Assembly: GCF_016742955.1 (NCBI RefSeq)
Contig: NZ_JABBYC010000042.1
Location: 1-41,308, forward strand
DNA length: 41,308 nucleotides
Direction: 5' to 3'
Source: Myceligenerans indicum
Lineage (GTDB): Bacteria; Actinomycetota; Actinomycetes; Actinomycetales; Cellulomonadaceae
Below the pieces are notes generated by a model. It was not told the DNA's origin. It did not search any database and saw nothing but the letters and a program-made list of their open reading frames with translations. Shown piece by piece: positions 7,749 through 14,729 of the stretch. A program made the position numbers and the translations under genes. Positions within the stretch are counted from its first letter, which is position 1. Every line of letters begins with the position of its first letter.

Positions 7749-7779
7749 TTGACCTCAACCGCGCTTGAGGTTCTACGTT
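7749..7779 (+). promoter_or_regulatory. sod promoter with SoxR-like box in a 19-bp spacer
   Basis: TTGACC (7749-7754) and TACGTT (7774-7779) are 19 bp apart. The palindrome CCTCAACCGCGCTTGAGG (7753-7770) fills the spacer; CCTCAA/TTGAGG are the half-sites of the SoxR operator. The predicted transcript starts near 7786 and gives a 30-base leader with an AAGGA ribosome site at 7806-7810. Confidence 0.7.
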
Positions 7780-7817
7780 CGCAAGGTCAGCGATATCGAC
7801 GGCGACAAGGACTCACG

Positions 7818-8447
7818 ATGCCGGTTTACACCCTCCCCGAGCTGCCCTACGACTACGCGGCGCTCGAACCGCACATCAGCGGCCGGATCATGGAACTGCA
7901 CCACGACAAGCACCACGCCGCCTACGTGGCGGGGGCCAACGCCGCGCTCGACGCGCTGGCGCAGGCCCGGGAGACCGGCGACCACGCGGCCGTGAACCTG
8001 CACGAGAAGAACCTCGCCTTCCACCTCGGCGGGCACACCAACCACACCGTGTTCTGGAACAACCTGTCCCCCGACGGCGGCGGTGAGCCCGACGGCGAGC
8101 TCGCCGCGGCGATCATCGACCAGTTCGGCAGCTTCGCGGCGTTCCAGGCGCACTTCGCGGCGGTGGCCACCGGCATCCAGGGCTCCGGGTGGGCCGTCCT
8201 CGCGTGGGACGCGCTCGGCGAGCGCCTGTCGATCTTCCAGCTCTTCGACCAGCAGGCGAACGTGCCGCTGGGCGTCACTCCCCTGCTGATGCTCGACATG
8301 TGGGAGCACGCGTTCTACCTGGACTACCTGAACGTGAAGGCGGACTACGTCAAGGCGTTCTGGAACCTGGCGAACTGGGCCGACGTCGCCCGCCGGCTGG
8401 AGCAGGCCCGCAGCGCGACGGGCGGGCTGCTGACGGCCACCTCCTGA
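7818..8447 (+). CDS. sodA: Superoxide dismutase, Fe/Mn family
   Basis: A 209-residue Fe/Mn superoxide dismutase. Metal ligands H28 (MELHHDKHH), H76 (HTNHTVFW), D160 and H164 (LMLDMWEHAFYLDY) are all present, and GSGWAVLAW and the final NLANWADVARR are typical. It detoxifies superoxide in the cytoplasm. ATG at 7818 is chosen because the protein then starts MPVYTLPELPYDY as in all relatives and AAGGA lies 8 bases upstream; the open frame back to 7701 crosses the promoter. It is divergent from fdxA-fprA and shares with it a SoxR-like control region. Fe, Mn or either metal cannot be decided from the sequence. Confidence 0.97.
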   Translation: MPVYTLPELPYDYAALEPHISGRIMELHHDKHHAAYVAGANAALDALAQARETGDHAAVNLHEKNLAFHLGGHTNHTVFWNNLSPDGGGEPDGELAAAIIDQFGSFAAFQAHFAAVATGIQGSGWAVLAWDALGERLSIFQLFDQQANVPLGVTPLLMLDMWEHAFYLDYLNVKADYVKAFWNLANWADVARRLEQARSATGGLLTATS

Positions 8448-8448
8448 C

Positions 8449-8498
8449 CGGTGGAGCGGAGCACCCGGAAGATGACGTCCGGGTGCTCCGCTCCACCG
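8449..8498. terminator. Bidirectional hairpin terminator between sod and the isomerase-like gene
   Basis: A perfect 21-bp inverted repeat (8449-8469 and 8478-8498) with an 8-base loop lies in the 52-bp gap between two convergent genes, starting right after the sod stop. There is no T-tract, as is common in GC-rich actinobacteria. Confidence 0.85.
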
Positions 8499-8499
8499 C

Positions 8500-9453
8500 T
8501 CAGGAGAACCGGGTGTCGGCCCAGGCCCAGCTCACCTCCGCGCTCGCCGTCGGGTCCATGGACGCTCGGTCCACCTCGATGATCACCCATCCGTCCCAGG
8601 CGTCCGGCAAGGCCGCGAGCGCCGCGTCGAGGTCGATGTGGCCGAGCCCGGGTTCGCGAAAGAGGCCGCGGTCGACGGCCGTCCGGTAGGGCGTGGGCAG
8701 GTTGCGGCCGGCCGCGGCCACCTCGAGGTCGAGGTCCTTCACGTGCAGGTCGACCAGCCGGCCGGCGTGCCGCTTCAGGATTCGCACCGGGTCGATCCCC
8801 GCCCAGGCGAGGTGGCCGATGTCGAACGAGGCTCCCAGGAGTGAGGCGGGGATCGCGGCGAGGACGCGTTCGATCTCCTCTTCCGTCTCGACCCAGGTGC
8901 CCACGTGGTTGTGCAGTCCGGCGCGGACTCCTTCCGCGGCGAGGATCTCCGCGGCGGTGCCGAGGACGTCGATGACGCGGTCCAGGCGCGAGTCGTCGAA
9001 ACCGGCCCCGACGGCGGCGTGTTCCAGGGTGCGCCGGGTGCCGGGCGCCCAGTTCATCTCAGGTGCGAGGAAGATCGTGTCGAGGCCGAAGTAGTTCGAC
9101 TCCTCCGCGGCTCTGCGGATGCGGTCGTACCAGCGCACCTCGTCAGGGCTTCCGGGGGTCAGGTGCACGCCGTGGTCCTCGGGCAGCGCGATGCTCGCGT
9201 AGCCGGGTGCGAGGGCGAGTCCGGCGTCGGCCACCATCCGCTCGTAGGACTGCAGGGTCTGGGTGTCGAGGACCTCCATCATCACTGCCCGGAAGCCGGC
9301 GCTGCGCACCTGGGCGAGCACGCCCGGGTAGTCGGCCCGGAAGTCCGGGTCGGCGAAGAGCCACAGGTCATCGCTGTCGGGGTCGGACGGGTCGGCCTTG
9401 AGGTTGGCCCACTGGATGGGGTTGAGGGCGACTCGGTCGGCGTGCAGGGTCAT
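8500..9453 (-). CDS. Sugar phosphate isomerase/epimerase-like TIM-barrel protein (AP endonuclease 2 superfamily)
   Basis: A 317-residue xylose-isomerase-like TIM barrel. Candidate metal ligands stand at strand ends: E132 (APEMNWAP), H181/H183 (GLHNHVGTW), D211 and H214 (FDIGHLAW), H237 (DLHVKD) and E293 (IIEVD). This superfamily includes sugar epimerases, inosose dehydratases and the alpha subunits of C-glycoside deglycosidases, so the reaction is not fixed by fold. ATG at 9453 overlaps the deaminase stop (ATGA); longer open frames upstream in this strand are frame shadows of neighbours. It is the last gene of the ABC/ROK/GMC operon. Next to a sugar-oxidising flavoenzyme, isomerisation or elimination on a keto-sugar is a reasonable inference. 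No small deglycosidase beta subunit is next to it. Confidence 0.85.
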   Translation of the reverse strand: MTLHADRVALNPIQWANLKADPSDPDSDDLWLFADPDFRADYPGVLAQVRSAGFRAVMMEVLDTQTLQSYERMVADAGLALAPGYASIALPEDHGVHLTPGSPDEVRWYDRIRRAAEESNYFGLDTIFLAPEMNWAPGTRRTLEHAAVGAGFDDSRLDRVIDVLGTAAEILAAEGVRAGLHNHVGTWVETEEEIERVLAAIPASLLGASFDIGHLAWAGIDPVRILKRHAGRLVDLHVKDLDLEVAAAGRNLPTPYRTAVDRGLFREPGLGHIDLDAALAALPDAWDGWVIIEVDRASMDPTASAEVSWAWADTRFS

Positions 9454-10076
9454 GGTGTCTCCTCGGTGTCGCCCTGGCGTGCGTTGTAGACGGTCGGTCC
9501 GCCTCGGTCGATGCTTTGCCGGTAGGCGCGGAAGACGGCGAGCGCCTCCTCGCGCAGGACGTCCGTGACCACGTGGATGCCGCGGCGTTCGAACTGTTCG
9601 GCCCAGTCGTCGCCGAGCGGTCCTTCGTCGAAGGTGGTGATCTCCTCGAGGTCGGGCCCTTCGCCGGCGACGACGAGGGAGCGTACGCCGGACCACAGGG
9701 TTGCCCCGTAGCACTGGATGCAGGGGCGCCAGTTGACGACGAGTTCGTGTGCGGGTGCGCCGGCGGCGCCGAGGTCCCAGGTTCCCCGGCGGGTCTGGGC
9801 CAGGCCCAGTGCGACGACCTCCGCGTGCCCGCTGGACACTCCGCCGGCCAGTACGACGTTGACGCCGACCGAGATGATGCGGCCGGTGTCGCGCTCGGCG
9901 ACGAGTGCGGCGAACGGTCCCCCGCTGCCCTCGCGCCAGTTGCGGTCGGCGAGGCGGTGCACGAGGCGCATCCGGTCGCTCGGCTCCTCGATGACGTCGG
10001 GCACGTGGGCGAGTTCGTCCCCCAGCCATGCGGGCAGGTCGATGCGGTAGGTGGTGGCGATGTGCTGGATGAGCAT
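9450..10076 (-). CDS. Nucleoside/cytidine deaminase-like zinc hydrolase
   Basis: A 208-residue member of the CDA/guanine-deaminase fold. The zinc site is complete: HAE at 84-86 (SSGHAEVVALG) with the catalytic Glu, and PCIQC at 118-122. These enzymes replace an exocyclic amino group of a base or nucleoside-like ring by water. About 60 residues before the first motif, and a C-terminal region with PTVYNARQGDTEETP, give it a length above simple cytidine deaminases and closer to guanine-deaminase-like proteins. Its ATG lies 15 bp after the GMC oxidoreductase stop and its stop overlaps the isomerase start, so it belongs to the operon. A deaminase inside a sugar-import operon is unusual; the substrate is unknown and may be an amino-bearing aglycone. 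Confidence 0.85.
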   Translation of the reverse strand: MLIQHIATTYRIDLPAWLGDELAHVPDVIEEPSDRMRLVHRLADRNWREGSGGPFAALVAERDTGRIISVGVNVVLAGGVSSGHAEVVALGLAQTRRGTWDLGAAGAPAHELVVNWRPCIQCYGATLWSGVRSLVVAGEGPDLEEITTFDEGPLGDDWAEQFERRGIHVVTDVLREEALAVFRAYRQSIDRGGPTVYNARQGDTEETP

Positions 10077-10091
10077 CTGGCTCCCTCGGGT

Positions 10092-11630
10092 TCAGTGTGC
10101 GGGCGCGGTGGTTCGTCGCGCGACGGCCCGTGCGGTGTGCACGGCGGTCACCGCGCCGGTGAGGGTGGCGTTGGCGACCACGGGGGTCGGCACCGCGCCG
10201 GTGCCGGCGACGTAGAGGTTCTCGAAGCCCCAGACCCGCCCGGCGGGGTCGGCGACGCTGGTGCCGTCGTCGTGCCGGCCGACTCTGACGGTGCCGGTGA
10301 GGTGCAGCGACGATCCGGGGGGCAGGAGCGCCCTTTCGGTGGCGGGATCGAAGGGCCCGAACAGCTCGGCGAGTTCCTGCACCTGGGCCAGCGCCCGGTC
10401 GATCAGGTCGAGGTCGGTGCGGGAGTAGGTGAACTCGATGCCGATCCGGGGCATGCCGGCAGCGTCCGTCTCGGTCCGGGAGAACACGAGGCGGTTGTCG
10501 GGACGCGATTCCACCGGGGAGTAGAGGGACAGCCCCACGGAGTGGGCGAGGGGGTGGCCGGTGCCGGTGACGTAGGTGGTGTTCATGATCTGTCCGTGGA
10601 ACGGCTGGTCCGGGCCGTTCTGCGGGATCCAGAGCGAGTCGGTGCAGAACTCTCCGGGGCGCGGTCGCGGGAGGGTTGCCAGGTCGATACCGAATCGGTC
10701 CAGGTCCAGGAGGACGCGCCCGGTGATGAAGGCGTGTTCGTTCAGGTGGCGGCCCAGCGCCCACGGCCTGATCCCTGAGGCGAAGAGCAGTTGCGGTGTG
10801 CGCAGCGCGTCCGCGCACACCACCACGGTGTGGGCGAGCACGTCCCGTTCCGTTCCGTCGGCGACCTGCCGGACGTGCGCGCCGCGCACCTGTCCGCCGT
10901 CGACGAGCAGGCTGGTCGCGAGGGTCTCGGTGTACAGCGCGAACCGGTCGTCGCCGCCGGCCGCGATCGGCGGGAAGACCAGCGAGGGTCCCGTGCGGGG
11001 TGTCGGGCCCTGGGTGGCGGGTTGGACGGCCATCGGCATCGGCTGGGGGGCGCGGTCGCTCGGCCCGACGCCGGCGAGGTGTTTGCGCAGGACGTCGAGC
11101 ACGACGCGGCCGGGTTCGGTGGGGCCGATCGGGCTGGGGTGGACGCCCAGGACCCGTTGCGCGGTCCGCAGGTCCGCGGCCCAGCCGTGAGGGTCGCCGC
11201 CGTCGAACACCTCCGTGCCGGCGGGCCAGGGGGTTGCGGCGGTCCAGTGCACGCCCATGCCGCCGGCGTTCCAGGCGATCGCGGCGGCCGGCATCGCTTC
11301 GGCGTCCTCGCCGAACTCGCCGGCGCGAACCATCCCGGGACGGAACATCCCGGGGCGGGGGCGCCGGCCGTCGTGGGCGGGCCTCGGTGCGGTGCCGCTC
11401 CCGGTGTACATGCCCTGGATCCCGCTGGCGACGCGCTCGTTGTAGCGTTCCCACAGGTCGGGGTCCGGCACGTCGTGCAGGTGCAGCCCCGGCGTGTCTC
11501 CGATGGCCTTGCCGGCGTCGACCATGACGATGCGGGCACCCGGACGGGCCTCACGGACCAGTCGGGCGATGGTCGAGCCCATGAGGCCGCCGCCGACGAT
11601 CAGGACGTCGGCGGTGCGCGGGTGGGTCAC
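10092..11630 (-). CDS. GMC-family FAD oxidoreductase (pyranose/glycoside oxidase-like)
   Basis: A 512-residue flavoprotein. The FAD motif IVGGGLMGST is at residues 11-20, the GMC block WNAGGMGVHW at 120-129, and the C-terminal active-site pair is probably H443 (SSLHLTGTVRVG) and N487 (VVANATLT), with NLYVAGTGAVPT between them. This arrangement resembles pyranose oxidases and the bacterial C-glycoside 3-oxidases, which oxidise a sugar hydroxyl to a ketone. No Tat or Sec signal, so cytoplasmic. GTG at 11630 is chosen because GAAGGGAG stands about 8 bases upstream and the Rossmann motif follows at once. Position between a ROK regulator with a sugar importer and an isomerase-like protein supports oxidation of an imported sugar or glycoside. 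Choline/alcohol substrates are less likely but not excluded. Confidence 0.87.
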   Translation of the reverse strand: MTHPRTADVLIVGGGLMGSTIARLVREARPGARIVMVDAGKAIGDTPGLHLHDVPDPDLWERYNERVASGIQGMYTGSGTAPRPAHDGRRPRPGMFRPGMVRAGEFGEDAEAMPAAAIAWNAGGMGVHWTAATPWPAGTEVFDGGDPHGWAADLRTAQRVLGVHPSPIGPTEPGRVVLDVLRKHLAGVGPSDRAPQPMPMAVQPATQGPTPRTGPSLVFPPIAAGGDDRFALYTETLATSLLVDGGQVRGAHVRQVADGTERDVLAHTVVVCADALRTPQLLFASGIRPWALGRHLNEHAFITGRVLLDLDRFGIDLATLPRPRPGEFCTDSLWIPQNGPDQPFHGQIMNTTYVTGTGHPLAHSVGLSLYSPVESRPDNRLVFSRTETDAAGMPRIGIEFTYSRTDLDLIDRALAQVQELAELFGPFDPATERALLPPGSSLHLTGTVRVGRHDDGTSVADPAGRVWGFENLYVAGTGAVPTPVVANATLTGAVTAVHTARAVARRTTAPAH

Positions 11631-11694
11631 GGTGTTGCTCCCTTCGGGACGGGGTGGGTGGATGTCCCGGACACGGGGCGGGACGGGTGCGGCC

Positions 11695-11742
11695 CGTGGG
11701 GTCCGGGCGGTCAGGCTTCGTGGGGTCCGGACGGTCAGGCTT
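11695..11742. repeat. 24-bp tandem duplication at the 3' end of the ROK gene
   Basis: Two adjacent 24-bp copies (11695-11718 and 11719-11742) differ at one base (11707 G versus 11731 A). The second copy contains the last ROK codons (Glu-Ala) and the stop; the first copy lies in the 104-bp gap before the GMC gene. It looks like a slippage duplication and does not change the protein. No promoter was recognised in the gap, only the GMC ribosome site. Confidence 0.85.
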
Positions 11743-12880
11743 CGTGCACGACGGGACCGAAGAGCTTGGTGTCCATGTGGTCGAGGGCGAACTTGAGCGC
11801 TCCGACGAGCGGGCCGTCCGGGCCGAGCGTGGTGGTCCGCAGCTCGATGTCCGGGGTACGCGCGGCCCGCATCCGCTCCCGGACGCGGGGCAGGAGGACG
11901 TCGGCGGCGTCCTCCAGCCCGCCACCGAGCACGATGAGCGACGGCGCGATGGTCCAGGACAGGGTGGTCAGGATCGACACGATGTGCTCGACGAACTCGT
12001 CCACCTCGGCCAGGGCCGCCGGATCCATGGCCCGCGCGGCGTCGACCCGTTCGCGCGCGGCGTCTCGCTGGGTCCGCACCGGGGACGTCAGCCACGCGAC
12101 GGGGTGGTCGTCGAGGGTGCGGGCGGACATCGAGGCGGCCTCGACGATCTCCCCCGCCGCGCCCTGGAATCCGCGATGGACCCTGCCGTGGATGAGGATG
12201 CCCAGGCCCGTGCGACTGCCGAGCTGCGCCCACACGACGTCCTCGTGGTCTCTGGCCGCGCCTCGCCAGCGTTCGGCGAGGGCGCCGAGGTTCGCGTCGT
12301 TGTCGGCGAACCAGGGGATGTGGATGCGTGAGCCGAGTTCGGCGGGCAGGTCGACGCCCTCCCAGTGCTCGGTGAAGACCAGGCGGCGCACGACGCCGTC
12401 CGCGTCGATGGCACCACCGCTGGCGACGGCTCCGGCGCGCAGGCGGTCGGCCGTTCCGCCGGCGGCCACCAGCGCCTCGCGCACGAGGTCGGCGGCGTCG
12501 TCGAGCGTGGAGCGCGGGTCGTGGTACTGCCGCAGCGGGCGGCGGGCCCGGCCGAGGATGCTCCCCCGGACGTCGGACACCACCGCGGAGCCTTCGAGCG
12601 TGTTCACCCGCACCGCGGCGAGCAGGGCGTGCTCGGCCCGCAGCCGGAACCGCCGCGGGGGCCGGCCCGCGCCACCGGTGACCGGGATGCGGTCCAGCTC
12701 CTCGACCCATCCTGCCTCGACGAGTGCGGCGAGGATGAGCTCGATCGTGCGCCGCGACAGGCCGGTCCGCCCGGCGAGCTCGATCATCGTCATGTCCTCG
12801 GCGGCCTCGGCGAGCGCCCGCAACGCCACCCCCGTGTTCAGCCGCCGGATCCCGCTCTGGTCCAGGCCCGCCCGCGTCAT
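11735..12880 (-). CDS. ROK-family transcriptional regulator
   Basis: A 381-residue regulator with an N-terminal winged helix (about 10-80: MIELAGRTGLSRRTIELILAAL) and a ROK sugar-sensing domain (ADNDANLGALAERW, GSRTGLGILIHGRVHRGFQGAAGE, PSLIVLGGGLEDA). The zinc-binding CxCG motif of many ROK proteins is absent, and so is the standard EIGH stretch. It probably senses the imported sugar or its product and controls its own operon; the long inverted repeat at 16076-16197 is a candidate target. ATG at 12880 overlaps the permease stop (ATGA); the frame is open further upstream but runs through the permease gene. Confidence 0.92.
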   Translation of the reverse strand: MTRAGLDQSGIRRLNTGVALRALAEAAEDMTMIELAGRTGLSRRTIELILAALVEAGWVEELDRIPVTGGAGRPPRRFRLRAEHALLAAVRVNTLEGSAVVSDVRGSILGRARRPLRQYHDPRSTLDDAADLVREALVAAGGTADRLRAGAVASGGAIDADGVVRRLVFTEHWEGVDLPAELGSRIHIPWFADNDANLGALAERWRGAARDHEDVVWAQLGSRTGLGILIHGRVHRGFQGAAGEIVEAASMSARTLDDHPVAWLTSPVRTQRDAARERVDAARAMDPAALAEVDEFVEHIVSILTTLSWTIAPSLIVLGGGLEDAADVLLPRVRERMRAARTPDIELRTTTLGPDGPLVGALKFALDHMDTKLFGPVVHEA

Positions 12881-13788
12881 CGCAGCCCCGTGGCGGCGAT
12901 GCCCTGCACGAAGTGGCGCTGCAGGAGGAGGAACAGCACCAGCACGGGCAGCATGACGACGATCGCTCCGGCGAGCATCAGCCCGTAGTCGGTGACGTTG
13001 GGAGCGGCCTGGCTCGTGGCGGCCAGCCCGACCGGGAGGGTGTAGGTGGACGTGCTCTGTGCCACGACGAGCGGCCAGATGAAGTTGTTCCAGGAGGTGA
13101 GGAAGGACATGATCGTGACGGTAGCGAGAGCGGGGCCCGCGAGCGGCAGGAAGATCCTGGCGAAGATGCGGAACTCCCCGGCGCCGTCGATGCGGGCCGC
13201 CTCGAGCAGTTCGTCGGGGACCGCCGACGCGTACTGCCGCACGATGAAGATCGAGATCGGCAGCGCGAGGCTGGGCGCCGCGATCCCGGCGAGCGTGTCG
13301 ACGAGGCCGAGGTTCATCGTGACCACGAACTGCGGGACGAACGTGGCGGTGTAGGGCACCATGAGCGCCGCCATCACGGCGCCGAACGCGAGCCGCTTTC
13401 CCGCGAAGTCGAACTTGGCCAGCGCGTACCCCGCCGCCGACGCGGCCACGACGTTGCCCGCGACGACAAGGGCCGCCACGACGATGCTGTTCATCAGGAA
13501 CGTGCCGAACCCCTGCGCCTGGAACAGTCTCACGAAGTTGTCCGCGGTCACCTCGCCCGGCAGCCAGGCGCCGGGAGCGGCCCGGATGTCGGCGAGGCTG
13601 CGCAGCGATCCGCTCACCACCCACACGAAGGGCAGCAGAGTGAACCCCGCGGCGACGGCCAGAGCCGCCTGCAGCGGAGCCTGCGCCCCGCGACGCCGCC
13701 GCGTCGCGGGGCGTGCCTCCTGCCGCACCCTGGCGTCGCCCGGGCGGGCGTCGCCCGGGGGGACCTGGGTCGGTGCGATGACGGTCAT
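12877..13788 (-). CDS. Carbohydrate ABC transporter permease, MalG type
   Basis: A 303-residue inner-membrane permease with about six membrane spans and the EAA loop EAARIDGAGEFRIFARIFLPL that contacts the ATPase. The N-terminal 35 residues are cytoplasmic and Arg/Pro-rich. ATG at 13788 overlaps the previous permease stop (ATGA) and its own stop overlaps the ROK start. It pairs with the MalF-type permease to carry the ligand of the binding protein at 14730-16028. Confidence 0.95.
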   Translation of the reverse strand: MTVIAPTQVPPGDARPGDARVRQEARPATRRRRGAQAPLQAALAVAAGFTLLPFVWVVSGSLRSLADIRAAPGAWLPGEVTADNFVRLFQAQGFGTFLMNSIVVAALVVAGNVVAASAAGYALAKFDFAGKRLAFGAVMAALMVPYTATFVPQFVVTMNLGLVDTLAGIAAPSLALPISIFIVRQYASAVPDELLEAARIDGAGEFRIFARIFLPLAGPALATVTIMSFLTSWNNFIWPLVVAQSTSTYTLPVGLAATSQAAPNVTDYGLMLAGAIVVMLPVLVLFLLLQRHFVQGIAATGLR

Positions 13789-14723
13789 GTGCGAGGCCTC
13801 AACAATCTGAACTGGGCGAAGCTCACCACGGCCACCAGGACGAGGATGACCAGCGACGCGGCCGAGGAGAGCCCGAACTGGCCGAAGCCGAACTGGTGGT
13901 AGGTGTACAGCGCCACCGACTCGGTCGACCCGAGCGGCCCGCCGTCGGTCAGCAGGTACGGTTCGTCGAACACCTGCAGGTAGAACACGGTCAGCAGCAC
14001 GGAGACGAGCAGGATCGTGGGCATGAGCAGCGGCATCGTGATGTGCCACAGGCGGCGCCACCACCCGGCGCCGTCCAGCGCGGCGGCCTCGTGCACGTCC
14101 TCCGGCACGGCCTGCAGCCCGGCCAGGAACAGCACCATGGCGGTGCCGAAGTTGCGCCACACGCCCAGCAGGATCACGACCGGCATCGCCAGGCCCGGGT
14201 CGCCGAGCCAGTTCGGCCCGGCGAACCCGATGCTCGCCGCCACCTGGTTGACGGTGCCGTTCGTGTTGAACGCGTACTGCCAGATGAGCGCGACGGCCAC
14301 GACGTTGGTCACGACCGGGGCGAAGAAGACCGTCCGGTACACGCCTCGGAGCCTGCGGATCCCGGTGTTCAGCGCCAGGGCGAGGGCGAATCCGGTCAGC
14401 ATCGTCAGGGGTACCCCGACCGCCACGAAGACCGCCGTGTTCCCGAGGTCGCGGACGAACCGGCCGTCGGAGAACAGCCACGCGTAGTTGTCGAGCCCGA
14501 CGACGTCGACCGCGAACGGATGACGCAGGTCGGTGCCGCGCAGGTCCGTGAGGCTGAAGCCGAGTGCGGCGACGGTGGGGACCGCCGTGAAGGTGACGAA
14601 CACCGCGAGGAACGGGGCGAGGAACACCCAGGCGAGGATCGACCGGCGAAGCCCTCCGGACCCTCGCGCACGTGATGCGGACCGGACGGCCGGCGGGCTC
14701 CCCGACATGGTGGTTGCGGTCAT
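13785..14723 (-). CDS. Carbohydrate ABC transporter permease, MalF type
   Basis: A 312-residue membrane protein with six predicted spans, starting after a short basic N-terminus (RARGSGGLRRSILAWVFLAPF). The EAA loop is EAAALDGAGWWRRLWHITMPL. Its ATG is 6 bp after the binding-protein stop, and its stop is in the ATGA overlap with the MalG-type partner. Of the CUT1 family, so oligosaccharides or glycosides are the probable cargo. No ATPase gene accompanies it. Confidence 0.95.
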   Translation of the reverse strand: MTATTMSGSPPAVRSASRARGSGGLRRSILAWVFLAPFLAVFVTFTAVPTVAALGFSLTDLRGTDLRHPFAVDVVGLDNYAWLFSDGRFVRDLGNTAVFVAVGVPLTMLTGFALALALNTGIRRLRGVYRTVFFAPVVTNVVAVALIWQYAFNTNGTVNQVAASIGFAGPNWLGDPGLAMPVVILLGVWRNFGTAMVLFLAGLQAVPEDVHEAAALDGAGWWRRLWHITMPLLMPTILLVSVLLTVFYLQVFDEPYLLTDGGPLGSTESVALYTYHQFGFGQFGLSSAASLVILVLVAVVSFAQFRLLRPRT

Positions 14724-14729
14724 GACGGC

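Noticed and set aside
9454..11454. Extended 984-residue reading of the TIM-barrel gene
   Set aside because: The extra 667 residues are Arg/Pro-rich out-of-frame translation of the deaminase and GMC genes; the ATGA start at 9453 fits.
11631..12710. N-terminal extension of the GMC oxidoreductase
   Set aside because: It is the shadow frame of the ROK gene; GTG 11630 has a good ribosome site and the FAD motif follows.
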